A DNA stretch of 64,000 bases. It comes from Rhopalosiphum padi. Its lineage: Eukaryota; Arthropoda; Insecta; Hemiptera; Aphididae. The notes under the pieces are model-generated. The model made no database searches. It worked only from the letters and a program-made list of their open reading frames with translations, and had not been told where the DNA came from. The DNA lies in the NCBI RefSeq assembly GCF_020882245.1, contig NC_083599.1:23818865-23882864 (forward strand), read 5' to 3'. The translations under genes and the position numbers were made by a program. Shown piece by piece: positions 12,427-23,442 of the stretch. Positions within the stretch are counted from its first letter, which is position 1. Every line of letters begins with the position of its first letter.

Positions 12427-13016
12427 TTAAGGGGCCTCGCTACTGCCGTCAATTTGAGCTCAAAAGACGTGATTAAGTTTTGATAAAATTAAAGTTAGTT
12501 TAAGATGTAGGATTTTGATTCTGAAAAATATTCTGAACTCTGCAGAAAATTGTCTATAGATTGTACGGAATACTTTTTAAAAATTAAATCTTATATTCTT
12601 ATGAAGTGATAATAAAAACTTGACAATATGATTTTTTTTTAAATTATAATATTAAATTTAAAATTAAAATTAAAACCAAAATGTTTGGTAGATATGATCT
12701 ACAAAAATTTTTCTGCTGAATTTAAATACTTTTTCAGAATTAAGATCGGACCACGTTAATTAACTTTAATTTTGTCAAATCAATAAGTAAGTTGTCGTAA
12801 AATTCGTATAGTGAATTTGTATTTTTATTGTGTTATTGACATGTGCACGCGCATACGAGAGTGGCAACAGGCGGATGATCCCAGCCGGAACACGCTTGCA
12901 TTTCAATTACACTAATAATCATTTACAACTAACACATAGATCTCGGGCAACTAAGACGAGATTATGAATTGTCAAAATGTTGTCCTTTAAATAAAAACCA
13001 TATCGAGGCCCCTTAA
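12427..13016. mobile_element. TTAA-flanked palindromic MITE, copy 1
   Basis: Bounded by TTAA on both sides with inverted termini: TTAAGGGGCCTCG at the left and CGAGGCCCCTTAA at the right. The interior is also self-complementary. Left AAAATTAAAGTTAGTTTAAG (about 12486) pairs with the TTAACTTTAATTTTGTCAAA segment near 12760, and left CTGCAGAAAA pairs with right TTTTTCTGCTGAA. It has no open frame. A TTAA duplication is the piggyBac-superfamily signature, though the GGGG terminus is not the usual CCY form. Confidence 0.65.
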
Positions 13017-13224
13017 AAATTTTATTTATTTTTCATCACAGCGACTTAAAATAACGTTTATAAATACATTTAATATGATATAATTGTCATTTATGTTTAT
13101 TATATATTATTTTTATTAAACATTATTATATTATGTGTTAAACTGTTATACAATAATAAATTAGTAAGCAATATGTAGAGCCTATGCCATATTGGGATTT
13201 GCTAAGTATGTCAATTTTATACAA

Positions 13225-13400
13225 AAACATTGAGCCGTCGCGGGTCGCCTGGCAGATGTAAAACATCAACAATTTTCTTTTTGTAATAATGTTGATAATT
13301 TTTTGCCGAGCTTCGGTGAATTGACCGACAAGCCACGAGGGGGGCGTGGCGACGCGTCGCCACGCCAAAGTCGGTCTCACTACCGTACCGCCCCATTAGA
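13225..13400. other. GC-rich patch with a perfect 24-base palindrome
   Basis: An island of high GC in AT-rich surroundings. At 13343-13366 GGCGTGGCGACG is followed directly by its exact reverse complement. A second inverted pair, ATCAACA (13265) with TGTTGAT (13290), lies beside it. Short frames across it on both strands share no domain. Recurs at 26838-27015 with added bases; absent from the third unit. Confidence 0.5.
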
Positions 13401-13979
13401 TTTTTCACATCACTATTCGTTAATCATGAGATTTAAATATAATATCATACAAATTAAATTTAAAGAAAAACAATTAATTCAAGAATTATAATTTTTGTTA
13501 TAATTGGTTAAAATACCATCGTCATACATGCAAATTTAGTGTCAATTAATTGGTTAATAAAAAGGACGATTAAATTGTCTACATAAATTACTTTATTTAA
13601 TTAGTAATTACATATTTTGTAGTATTTATTCGTTGATTTTTTCTTAAGATAATTGTTTTTTTTTTTTTAATTAATCGACGAAAAAATATAAATCAATTCA
13701 ATCTGAGTATAATAATATAAAGGTCGTGGATTATTATAAGTGTATAAAAATATTAGTCGGCGACAAAACAGCTAACGCCAAATCGTCCTAGACCGAATAA
13801 TTTATACCACCCACCGATCGTAAGTTTAATCGACATAAATTCACAATTAAACTGACACAATTATTATAAATATTTATTATGTTTAATTATTTTATTAATA
13901 TGTACTTAATAGTTTTATAAAAAGGAAACACCCTGCAATTATTGTTATCAGGTGCAACCTATTCATTTAGTCTTAAATG

Positions 13980-14264
13980 CTAGTATCGACGAGAAGACGG
14001 TTTGGGAAACATTGGTTTGATATCATCCCGCTTTTGGGGCGACACGAATGCAATCGGTTTATTAGCTGGTTTGGGAGATTGCGCTTTATACTTTTCCGAC
14101 TCTATCTGACTTTTGCTATTATATTTCTTATAATCTTTATCACGTGAAGTAGACGATTGATCATTGTATTTTGATGACATGCCTGCAGTTTGGTGTTTGC
14201 TATTATTTTTTGTATGATCTTGATCTCGTGAAGAAGAAGATTTATCGTTGTGTCTTGATGACAT
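13980..14264 (-). CDS. Small Ser/Lys/Pro-rich protein, 94 residues (copy 1)
   Basis: I do not recognise this family. The exon follows an acceptor TTTTAG at 14274-14279 (minus strand), and the ATG is 9 bases inside it. The product is hydrophilic and strongly basic, with no signal peptide or membrane segment. Residues 1-25 (MSSRHNDKSSSSRDQD...) are repeated at 29-53 (MSSKYNDQSSTSRDKD...), an internal duplication. The C-terminus reads KPIAFVSPQKRDDIKPMFPKPSSRRY and is the part shared with the 77- and 65-residue paralogues. Conservation of frame and tail between paralogues whose DNA has otherwise diverged argues for a real protein. The nearest leader cassette on the same strand is 14789-15056, giving an inferred intron of about 0.5 kb. 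The composition suggests an intrinsically disordered protein; location and role are unknown. Confidence 0.6.
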   Translation of the reverse strand: MSSRHNDKSSSSRDQDHTKNNSKHQTAGMSSKYNDQSSTSRDKDYKKYNSKSQIESEKYKAQSPKPANKPIAFVSPQKRDDIKPMFPKPSSRRY

Positions 14265-14788
14265 GGCGTTTGACTAAAACATAAAACATATACGTTCTTA
14301 TTTATTTATTTTCAACTTGAGCATATTGTATACGAGTATACGACAAACAGAAATAATAGATCATATAACCGACGTTGTTGTACAAATTGATAAAGGATGT
14401 GTTTGGTTTATTTTTCACAAATCATAAAGTTATTTTGTGATCCTCGTCGAGTTTGTAATAACTTCAGGCACAGGGCGACAGCCAACCAAAGTGAAAATAT
14501 TTGCTTTTCGGGTAGTATTTAACTATGATGAAAACCAATTTATTTTCAAATTGTTATACAGAAATAATTAAGATAAATAATAATAATAATTAATAAATAA
14601 ATAAATATATATTATTTATAATTTGAAGGGGACCGATAAACGTATACGGAAATATATACTACAGTTTTAATCGGAATTAGAAAATAAATTTGAAACTATA
14701 CAATAATTAAGGGTTATCTATAAATATATATCATATTACATTGTATTTTAATAATTTATTATAATAAATTAACAGAGTGTATACTTAC

Positions 14789-15056
14789 AGATTGAAATGA
14801 GTGATGACTGTAAAACGTACTCGAACGAAAGCTGCTGATCGACACTCCAAAAATCCAATTCTGCTAAAATATCATACAATAATAATAATTATAATAAATA
14901 TATTCGTATAGTGAGTAGTACGCCGCGTCGATGCTTTCGTCGAATAAGAAAACTGAATAATACTTAACACACTATTATTGTTTCAAACAAACGTTTTAGG
15001 CTGTCAGCTAACACAGTATAACATCAATCGTACGATCGTATCGAGGTTAATATAAA
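14789..15056 (-). promoter_or_regulatory. Promoter/5'-leader cassette 1
   Basis: Read on the minus strand: a TATATTAA box near 15047-15056, a predicted start about 30 bases on, exon 1, a short intron, then exon 2 at 14860-14789 starting after ...TTTTAGCAG and ending before GTAAGT. Exon 2 carries GGATTTTTGGAGTGTCGATC. It lies directly upstream of the 94-residue gene. This copy lacks the 40-base hairpin found at the intron 5' border of most others. Confidence 0.5.
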
Positions 15057-15059
15057 ACC

Positions 15060-15430
15060 TTATGTTACGTTACTAAAGCGGTTGCTGGTCAATTACCAGC
15101 AGTTGATTCGATGAAAAACCTAATAACCTAATATTTATATTGCACTCAATTGTCTCAGCGCTCTGAATTGTCGTGAATCCGGTTTTTTGGTATCGTAAAA
15201 AAATGACAAATCGTACTACTGAATAATAAGGATATTATATACAAAAAAATAATTAAATTGATATTATTTACGATTTGAGTGACCAAGAACGTATACTATA
15301 AACTACATTTTTTTTTCAGAATTAAAAAAAAAAATTGAAAATATAAATTAATTAACGGTTGTCTATAAATATATATATCGATTAATAGAAATAATTTTCG
15401 CCGTATATTGTATTACATTAAATTTTAACT
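15060..15430. repeat. Inter-cassette spacer repeat with GCTGGT/ACCAGC hairpin
   Basis: Contains GCTGGTCAATTACCAGC (15083-15099), then CCTAATAACCTAATATTTA and a CCGGTTTTTTGG block. The same spacer lies at about 23126-23440, 28700-29090, 37800-38160 and from 63840 to the window end. The matching part starts with CCTAATAACC at the FLYWCH breakpoint in 23124. Confidence 0.7.
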
Positions 15431-15433
15431 TAC

Positions 15434-15740
15434 GGATTAAATGAGTGTTGACTGTTGAATGCAAAGGGGACACGAACTCGAGCTGCCGATCGACACTCCA
15501 AAAATCCAATTCTGCTAAAACATCATACAATATTAATAATAATAAATATAATCGTATGGTGAATAGTATACTTCATCTAAAAATTTAGATGATATACCTA
15601 TAAAACGCCGCGTTGCTGCTTTCGTCGAAAAAGAAAACTGAATAATACTTAACACACTATTATTGTTCAAACAAACGTTTTAGGCTGTCGGCTTACACAG
15701 TATAACATCAATCGTACAATCGTATCGAGGTATATATAAA
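15434..15740 (-). promoter_or_regulatory. Promoter/5'-leader cassette 2
   Basis: TATATATA box at 15731-15740, exon 1 from about 15705 to 15598 with donor ATAG|GTATATC, an intron holding the CATCTAAA/TTTAGATG hairpin, and exon 2 at 15511-15434. No coding exon intervenes between this and cassette 1, so it may be an alternative promoter for the same 94-residue gene. Confidence 0.5.
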
Positions 15741-16769
15741 AATTATTTAAATGTCAATAATAAAGACGTGATTAGAGATTGACTAATATTTGTAGATAAC
15801 AATTACTCATTTGCGCATGTATTAGTCAGTCATCATTGACATTTTATTTTTTTGATTACATGAAAATAAGGTTTTTGATAATAATCAGTGCCTAATATGG
15901 TTATAACTGTACAGTTATAATATCATGAAAAATTTATACTAATTTAATAAAATAAAAAAGGTTAAATTAATCATGGCCATAAAGTTATGAATCATAAAAT
16001 ACCTAAATAAATTATAGTTGCTATTTGAATGTAAAATATATATTATACAGTAGTAAGTGTAATTCACATTTCGATAAAAATTATGATATGATTACAATCT
16101 GAATATAATATTGTAAAGGTTATGGATTATTATAACTTTAATTCCTGTACGGCATGGCCTGTGTCAAATTAGTAATTCTAGTACATTTGGTTTTAATATT
16201 ATAAATTATAATGATAAACATTCATTCATTAACATTTAATATTAAGTATTTCCATAACTTATTTAAATTTTGATTAAAATTTAATAATACTATTATGATT
16301 ATTATTTTAATTAGTAATACTCCAATAAGTAAATCAAAACAGCAGCATTTCCTTTTTTTCATTTATAATATAGTAATTTATAACTAATATTTTTTCTATA
16401 TTGAAGCTGGAATTTTTTTTTACAATTACTTGATGGAAAACTTATGGATAACCTTGTATTGCGTTTTTTAACCTAAGGTATAGATCACAAAAAATTTATG
16501 ATTTTTCAACTTTAAAATTCATTGCAAAGTATCGCGATTTTGATAAATTTCTTAAACATTTGAATTTTAAATGCTTATTAACAAAAATTATGAAGAACGA
16601 TCATCGATTTTTTAGATAGCCATTTTTGTTTATAGTCATTTAAAAAAAATAAAACTTAGAAAAATCGAATATTTCAATTGTCTATAAATAGCTTAAAAAA
16701 TATCAAAATATTTTGAAAATTTAATCATAAATAGATAATGCTAATATAAACATTTGATTCTAAGGGAAT
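15741..16769. other. AT-rich spacer with one arm of a unit-internal inverted repeat
   Basis: No gene. Positions about 16170-16345 are the reverse complement of about 20080-20250 in the same unit, with ATGATAAACATTCATTCATT facing AATGAATGTATG. Confidence 0.5.
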
Positions 16770-16770
16770 C

Positions 16771-17345
16771 GGACATTTTGGCACAGCCATTCGACACTTT
16801 GGGTGTTTTTGCGGCTTTGCGCGGCGTTTTTTTTTAAATTAACTATTACTATTATGAAAAATAATCATAATAAAATCGTCAATATTGCAATATTACCAAA
16901 TATAGCTGTTATCGTGTAACGTAAATACCGATTATATAGGTAAGGTAAAGGTGTAGGTTATTAAGCCACATAAGTTTTAAAAATATAAATTAAATAATAT
17001 AATAATATTAGGTGTATCATTATTTGAATATTACAATACATTTTAAAAATATAAAATAAATAATATAACAATAAAGTTTTATATGTTTAATAATACATGA
17101 TTATATGGTTAAAATATATATATTATGACACCTAATTATTTTATAATTATTATCTTACCTAGATTTATAGTCGGTTTTTACGTTACACGATAACAGTTAT
17201 GTTTGATATGATTGCACTATTGACGATTTTATTATGATTTTTTTTCATAATAGTAATAGTTAATTAAAAAAAAAAAACGCCGCACCAAAATTTCTTCAAG
17301 CCGAAATTTCCAGCGCCGATATATCTTCTCGCCGAAACACCCGTT
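16771..17345. mobile_element. Foldback element with GGCG(T)n arms, copy 1
   Basis: Long inverted arms: left about 16826-16950 (GCGGCGTTTTTTT, then TAACTATTACTATTATGAAA) and right about 17155-17283 (CATAATAGTAATAGTTAATT, then AAAAACGCCGC). Arm similarity includes ATAATAAAATCGTCAATA and CGTGTAACGTAAATACCGA with their complements. The outer parts carry CGGACATTTTGGC and GCCGAAATTTCC motifs. It has no coding frame. Confidence 0.7.
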
Positions 17346-17894
17346 ATACTTTTTTAGGGCTTTTCCTGGTGCATTTTAAAGACTGGAAATATTTTACATT
17401 TAACTGCAAGTTAATGCAAGTGTGTTTCCATTTAGGAATTTTCCAACTCTCTTACCATCAGATAACAGAATTAAAATATTCATATTGTATATGATTATAA
17501 ATTGGATACAAAACCCATAAACAATACTAGTTGGAATTTAGACACGTTGCGCTTAACACATACATAATTAAAACAATATAAGTTTTTACGAACAACTGTA
17601 GTTGCATCTAATTTTATTTTTAAAATAATTATCTTAATATTAAATATTTTGTTTGTTAAGATTATAGCTTGGTTAGATTATACTAGGTTGTTATACTATA
17701 TAATTAAGATATTATGCACAAGAAATAAATAAATTGATATTATTAACGATTTGAAAGGGACCGAGAAATGGTGTACAGCCATTATAAACTACAGTTTTAA
17801 TCGGAATTAAAAAAAAAATCGAAAAATTAATATTTTTCCTAGGACATTATATTTTAATAACTTATTATAATAAATTAACAGAGTGTAAACTTAC

Positions 17895-18205
17895 AGATTG
17901 AAACGAGTGTTGACTGCAAAACAAACACGAACGCAAGCTGCTGATCGACACTCCAAAAATCCAATTCTGCTAAAATATCATACAATAATAATAATTATAA
18001 TAAATATAATCATATAGTGAGTAGTATATTTCATGTAAATATTTAGATGATATACCTAGACAAAGCCGCGTCGCTGCTTTCGTAGAAAAAAAACTGAATA
18101 AAAGTTAAATATACACTATTAATATTTCAATTTCAAACAAACGTTTTAAGCTGTCGGCTATTACACTATTAGATCAATCGTACGATCTTATCGAGGTTTA
18201 TATAC
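17895..18205 (-). promoter_or_regulatory. Promoter/5'-leader cassette 3 (divergent type)
   Basis: Exon 2 at 17966-17895 with donor GTAAGT, exon 1 beginning at 18056 with donor GTATATC. The TATA stretch is weaker (TGTATATAAA near 18196-18206). The leader sequence differs from the other types (TTAAGCTGTCGGCTATTACAC). Its nearest downstream coding exon on this strand is 3.6 kb away, so it may be dead or drive another transcript. Confidence 0.4.
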
Positions 18206-18387
18206 AACTTATTAAAATGTCAACAATAATAACTGTACTGTGATAATATCATTACAAATTTGTACTAATTTAATAAAATACATATGATCAAATTAATCAC
18301 AACTTTACATTTATGAGTCATTAAATAAATATATAGTCGATTATTGAATGTAAATTAATCAATTAATCATTTATCCCCTCGATGTAA

Positions 18388-18581
18388 AAACATTATTGTG
18401 CTCATTAGTCGTGCTACAGACTTGATCGTGTTTGGAAGTTCTCTGGATAGTGAAACCAAATAATTTTTTTAAAATCTCAAACAGTCCATCAAATCGTATT
18501 TGTCTAAATTACCTAAATTTGAGCGTTTACTTGAAGAAAATCAAAAACCTATTCTCATCCAAAAAGAACAAACGGAAACGT
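18388..18581 (+). pseudogene. Broken coding fragment upstream of the 157-residue gene, copy 1
   Basis: The third copy (57878-58102) is open and reads ...ATDLIVFGSSLDSETK then KLPKFERLLEENQKPILI. Here the frame meets TAA directly after GSSLDSETK, within a run of T whose length differs. I do not recognise the protein; it may be the last exon of a decayed gene. Confidence 0.35.
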
Positions 18582-18695
18582 AACAGTTAACGTAATCAAA
18601 TATAGCCGTGCGTATATCATTTAAATTTAAAAATCAATACTATACATCGCAGACGGTCTGAAAAAAGTATTTACTACATCTTTATACGAACTACA

Positions 18696-19169
18696 ATGTC
18701 TTCCGCTATTTTGGATATCCAATGCGTTCTTGGAGTGAAAAGTGAGTACAAAATTAAAGAGATGTCTATTGTGGACATAAAATCTTGTACTATGCAACAT
18801 TGGGTGTTCAAGCACTCTTCTTTAACACAAGATGCAAAAAGTAGGAGCGTAAACAATTGGCTTTTACGACGGTACCACGGCTTGACATTAGATTGCGGCG
18901 ACGTGGAGTACACGGAAATAGAAAAAATATTTCAATCGATCAAATACAACACAATTTACGTCAAAGGTTTGCAGAAACATACAATTATTAGTGAGTTTTT
19001 GCCTTACACCAATGTCATGAATATGGAAGTCCTAATGTGTCCTCGTACAGATAACTTGGCTTATGACAATACACTACCTCGATGTATATTACACAAGGAA
19101 TTTCATACTACCAAATGTACATTGTATAAAGCATTTGTATTAAAAAAATGGTTTATAAATAATTCTTAA
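18696..19169 (+). CDS. Conserved uncharacterised 157-residue protein, copy 1
   Basis: Complete single-exon frame, ATG to TAA, in context CTACAATGTC. The start is the first ATG in frame and is kept in all three copies. Ordered features: ILDIQCV near residue 5, KIKEMSIVD (19-27), HWVFKHSS (35-42), NWLLRRYHGLTLDCGD (53-68), YNTIYVKGLQKHTII (83-97), a CPR motif near 115, and a Cys/His tail (CILHKEFHTTKC...LKKW). It has no signal peptide or membrane segment. The pattern of an N-terminal D-I-Q strand, WL..YHGL and VKG..K resembles, from memory, a family of uncharacterised arthropod proteins. An RNase H-like fold is conceivable but unproven. It is protein-identical to the copy at 32241. An AATAAA signal lies at about 19209. 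Confidence 0.8.
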   Translation: MSSAILDIQCVLGVKSEYKIKEMSIVDIKSCTMQHWVFKHSSLTQDAKSRSVNNWLLRRYHGLTLDCGDVEYTEIEKIFQSIKYNTIYVKGLQKHTIISEFLPYTNVMNMEVLMCPRTDNLAYDNTLPRCILHKEFHTTKCTLYKAFVLKKWFINNS

Positions 19170-21644
19170 AATTTTAATGTACCTATATTCAATGTATTTT
19201 TATTATTTAATAAACAAAAATCATATTTTAACAATGTTCTTTTTTTTGTTGTTATAGTTAAGTATTATAAAATACTAATTTTCATTCTCAATTATCATTT
19301 CAGTCAACTCTTCGTCCCTGTATAAATTTAGAAATATTAAAAACTATTTTAAAATAATTGTATTTTATAACTAACTCTAGTCTATAATGACCGTGGGTTA
19401 AATTGTGCATTTTATCTTCAAGTACAACCCTTTTATCATTATAATTGTTATATGTAATTTTGTTGGTTAGGATTGTTTCCATTCGGTCGAGCAAGTTGGG
19501 ATTGTTTGCAGGTCATCTATAATATTCTAGGTGATCTGTAACACTAGCCGGTAAGTCGGTTTTTTCATACTACTCTCTTAAATTTATACTATAGCAATAA
19601 CTTAATTTTGTAAAGACATTTGAAGTTAAAATTTAGATAAAATTCGTTATTTAAATGTAATTTTGTAATTTGTTATAAATAAAAAAATTGCTTGAAATTT
19701 TTACTACCTATCAAATTTCTATTTACCTTGTGTAAATCGTGAAACTTCATTAATCGTGTACATGAGTTATTAAGATATATCCATATTATGGGTTTTTAAA
19801 TGTATAATGATTATATCATAATTAAATTTATTGTAACTCGTATAATATTTATTTATTCCTATTGGTGTTATTGAAATAAAAAGCAATATCATACATCATT
19901 TTCTATCAACGCTCACCGATCAGCAGAGGTCTATTTTCGTATTTATTTTATGATTTACGATTACACTTTATTACTTACGTATGTTAAAAACCAGCAGCGA
20001 CTACCGTAATGTCGTTGATATAATATTGTATTCGTGTAATAAGAATCACTTAAGATAATTAATTCTTATTAAACGCATAACGTTTTGATTTAATTATTGG
20101 AGTTTTACCTATTAAAATAATAATAATAATAGTATTATTAATTTTTAATCGAAATTTAAATAAGTTTTGGAAATACTTAATAATAAATGTTAATGAATGT
20201 ATGTCATATGTCTATCATTATAATATTAAAAACCATTAAATAAAACCTTAATGAAAGCATAATATATCTGCCCTTTAAATATCTATAGTGATATTCCAAT
20301 TTGAGCTACAATTAGGTTTCTAGATAATTATACTCAATTATGTACAAAATGTATTAATCGAAATTGTAATTGTCGACAAATAGTATGCTATAGAAAAAAC
20401 AACTTAAAACATTTAAAAATAGCATAAAACATACACATCATGAGCTCATAAATTATAATAAAATAGTATATCATATAATATAATATTATATTATAATAAG
20501 CACCTAAAGCGGATATACTTATTTTTTTTTGATAAATTAAAAATACCACAATGGTTGTATTGATAGGAGCTCATGTTACAAACAGTTTTATTTTTTTTTT
20601 TTGACATACCCGCATGAGTTGTCTGTGTCTTATACTAAAGGTATATCATAACAAATTTGCGTTCAGCAGAATATATAATATTATTGTAAATTTACCTATT
20701 ATCAAATTTAAAGGTAAGAAATAAGAATAATATCTAGAAAAATATATATAGGTACTTTTGTTGATATTAACATTTTAAGTTGAGTTAGTTATACATTAGT
20801 TATTGTTGGTAACTGTTGATAATTACTTTACAATGGTATTTTAACCAATTTTAAAAAAAATTAAAATAACAATATATATAAACATATTATTTTATAACAG
20901 TGAAATAAATTAAATTATGATTAATTTACTCAACAAAAAAGTGATTTTAATAAATTAAATATATTATTAACATATTGATGTAGTAAAAATTAAATTTTAA
21001 CCTTTTATTTTTAAAGCAATAACCTTAAAATAGAGTAGTAAAATTTTACCAAAGTTAAGTACCTAACTATCAAAAACAAATATTTTGAAATATACTATTT
21101 CCTAAATGAATTTGATTATAGTTTATGTTAATTTACTTTTTTAGAATTTGAAACTTTAAGTAATAGCATTTAAAATCATAAAAAACTTACAAACAAGTAA
21201 ACTTTATTCAACTACTGATTGAAATTTCGGGGATAAAATAAAGTGGTGTTTCCATTCACTAATGCAATATCCATAATACGTTGGATGGCAACTATATAGC
21301 TCTAATATATTTCATATTTATTCATAAAATAAATATTTTTTCTTAGTGTTCTGTGGTTTTAAAACATCTGATTTATATTAAATTAAATTAAAAAAATCAA
21401 ATAAATTCAAATAATAATATATTTTTCTTTTTATTTTTCATTATATTAGCCACACATCATAGTGTTGTCATATGTAGTGAAAGTTTGGTGAACTTATCTG
21501 AGTTCCTATAATCAAATAAAAATGATTACCGATCAGCTGTAGTTAAAAAACAATAATTTTTTTTAAAATACCTAATTAAATGTTTGAAGTCATAAAAAAT
21601 GGTTGAGATTATTGAAATTTACATGGTGAACAAAGTCTTAAATT
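19170..21644. other. AT-rich spacer of the unit, copy 1
   Basis: Contains the inverted arm 20080-20360, a short TATAAT/ATTATA palindrome near 20475-20500 and the motif ATACCCGCATGAGTTGTCT (about 20606), which also occurs at 7272, 34146 and 60066. A 60-odd codon frame on the minus strand (19300-19494) has no ATG at its 5' end. From about 21195 the sequence is paralogous to 22195-22450, the 3' flank of the next small gene. Confidence 0.45.
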
Positions 21645-21878
21645 CTAGGCTTGACGACCAGGCGGTTTGGGAAACGTAGGTTTTATATTCCGCATTTGGT
21701 GCGACACAAATGCAATCGGCTTATTAGCCGGTTTAGGAGATTGCGCTTTATACTTTTCAACTGTATCCGACTCCATCTGACTTTTGCTCTTATGCTTTTT
21801 ATGATGTTGATGCCGTGAGGAAGACGATTGATCATTGCAGGGCCTTGAAGACAAGCTGGTTATATATAAAACTAACAA
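21645..21878 (-). pseudogene. 77-residue type Ser/Lys/Pro-rich paralogue, start codon lost (copy 1)
   Basis: Homologous to the 94- and 65-residue genes: SSSSRHQHHKK, then KSKSQMES, EKYKAQSPKPANKPIAFV and tail KPTFPKPPGR. At the position of the family ATG (followed by TCATC in the relatives) stands TTG (AGC TTG TCT TCA), and no ATG lies in frame until the internal Met of QMES. The whole exon is open to a normal stop in all three copies. Either it is spliced to an upstream coding exon not seen here, or it is a recent pseudogene. Confidence 0.5.
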
Positions 21879-22452
21879 AAGTATTTTTTACCTGCTAGGT
21901 CTCGTGTAGGAACTTACATTTACGCATTATAATATACTATAGATAACGACAATTGTACATTTATATATATCTGTTGTTAAAAATGTACGCATTTGACGTG
22001 TTCTGTAACCAATAAACCAAACGACACGATACGACATGTAAGTACGTAATTAATAAGACTAAAATTTTACGAATAATTTGTACAACCAATTTCGTACGTC
22101 TAGATCTTATTAATTTTAAAATATTTTTTTATTTCTGAGTAAAATATAAAAAGATACTACCAAACAAAACACTCCTTAAAATTTTGCTATCAGAAGTAAC
22201 CTATTCATTCACTACTGCAATATCAATAATGCGTTGTTCTAATATATTTCATATTTATTTTATTCATGAAATAAATATTTTTTCTCGGTGTTATGTGATT
22301 TGTATTATTTTATATTAAAATAAATCAATATTAAATTCAAATAATAATATATTTATTTTTATTTTTTTACATTATATATATGAAGATTGGAGAACTTATC
22401 TAAGTATTATAAAATAAAAATTATTTACATCATATTGATACAAACATTCATG

Positions 22453-22650
22453 CTAGTCTTGACGACTAGACGGTTTTGGAATCATTGGTTTTAAATCATT
22501 CCGCTTTTGAGGTTGCACAAGTGCAGTTGGTTTTTGATATTGCACTTTAGGTTTATTCACGGTTACATATTCCACCTGATGTTTATTAATATTGCTTTTA
22601 TTATCTTTAGAAGAAGAAGATTGACTATTATTTGGTCCTGCAGATGACAT
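22453..22650 (-). CDS. Small Ser/Lys/Pro-rich protein, 65 residues (copy 1)
   Basis: Family member lacking the internal duplication of the 94-residue type: MSSAGPNNSQSSSSKDNK start, a Val/Lys middle (VTVNKPKV) and tail QKRNDLKPMIPKPSSRQD. The ATG is 9 bases after acceptor TTTTAG (22660-22665). Matching cassettes on this strand are 23443-23748 and 25030-25339. The product is basic, without hydrophobic segments. Together with the 77-residue exon it appears to be a local tandem duplicate, since the 3' flanks (ATATTTCATATTTATT, AAATAAATATTTTTTCT) are shared. Confidence 0.6.
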   Translation of the reverse strand: MSSAGPNNSQSSSSKDNKSNINKHQVEYVTVNKPKVQYQKPTALVQPQKRNDLKPMIPKPSSRQD

Positions 22651-23003
22651 GTTGTTTGTCTAAAACAAAATGATAAAATCATAAGAATGTTTATTTGTTT
22701 TTAACTTGAGCCTATTGTATACGAGTATACAACAATCAGAAATAACAGATTGTAATCAACGATATATAAAATTGATTTATTTTTCACAAATCTAATAGTT
22801 ATTTTCTCACGGTTAGTATATAGTTCCGCCTAAACCTTATCGTATTTATATTAAACCGTTTTTATTAGAATAAAATTCCAACGACGATAGCGCAGCAGTA
22901 GACGTAGGTTTTTTACTATATTTTCATACGTTGTGCACTGAACACTACTCAATTTATTGTACTTCACATTTTAATTTTTTTAAATCATAATTTTAAAAAT
23001 GAA

Positions 23004-23124
23004 ATGGAAATCATTAAATGTGAAAATGGTGGAAACCTTCTGAGATATAACAGATATTTATATACATTTGACAAAAACAGTAGTTGGCGATGTATCGAAT
23101 GCAATACGAAAAAATGTCGTGGTC
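23004..23124 (+). pseudogene. Truncated FLYWCH zinc-finger exon (copy 1)
   Basis: Starts like the other copies (MEI.KCENGGNLLRYNR) and runs through WRCIECNTKKC, then is cut after GTCGTGGTC and joined to the spacer repeat CTAACCTAATAACC. The His-containing half of the finger is lost, so this copy cannot encode a complete domain. Confidence 0.75.
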
Positions 23125-23442
23125 CTAACCTAATAACCTAATATTTATATTGCACTCAATTGTCTCAGCGCGCTGAATTGTCGTAAATCCGGTTTTTTGG
23201 TATCGTAAAAAAATGACAAATCGTACTACTGAACAATAAGGATATTATATACAAAAAAAATAATTCAATTGATATTATTTACGATTTGAGTGACCAAGAA
23301 CGTATACTATAAACTACATTTTTTTTTCAGAATTAAAAAAAAAATTTGAAAATATAAATTAATTAACGGTTGTCTATAAATATATATCGATTAATAGAAA
23401 TATTTTTCGCCGTATATTGTATTTCAATAAATTTTAACTTAC

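Larger units (their letters stand above)
12427..23140. repeat. Higher-order segmental duplication unit, copy 1
   Basis: The order MITE, 94-residue gene, leader cassettes, foldback element, 157-residue gene, 77-residue exon, 65-residue gene, FLYWCH exon recurs at about 26046-37800 and 51950-63850. Identity is very high (the 157-residue CDS differs from copy 2 at a single silent base). Compared with the others, this copy lacks about 395 bases at 21246, about 280 bases at 22835 and the second half of the FLYWCH exon. Confidence 0.88.

Noticed and set aside
13138..13491. Several frames around the GC-rich palindrome
   Set aside because: Both strands and several frames open because of composition; frames break between copies.
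19300..19494. 64-codon minus frame kept in three copies (also 32845, 58765)
   Set aside because: No ATG at its start, no splice context; conservation is explained by the recent duplication of the whole unit.
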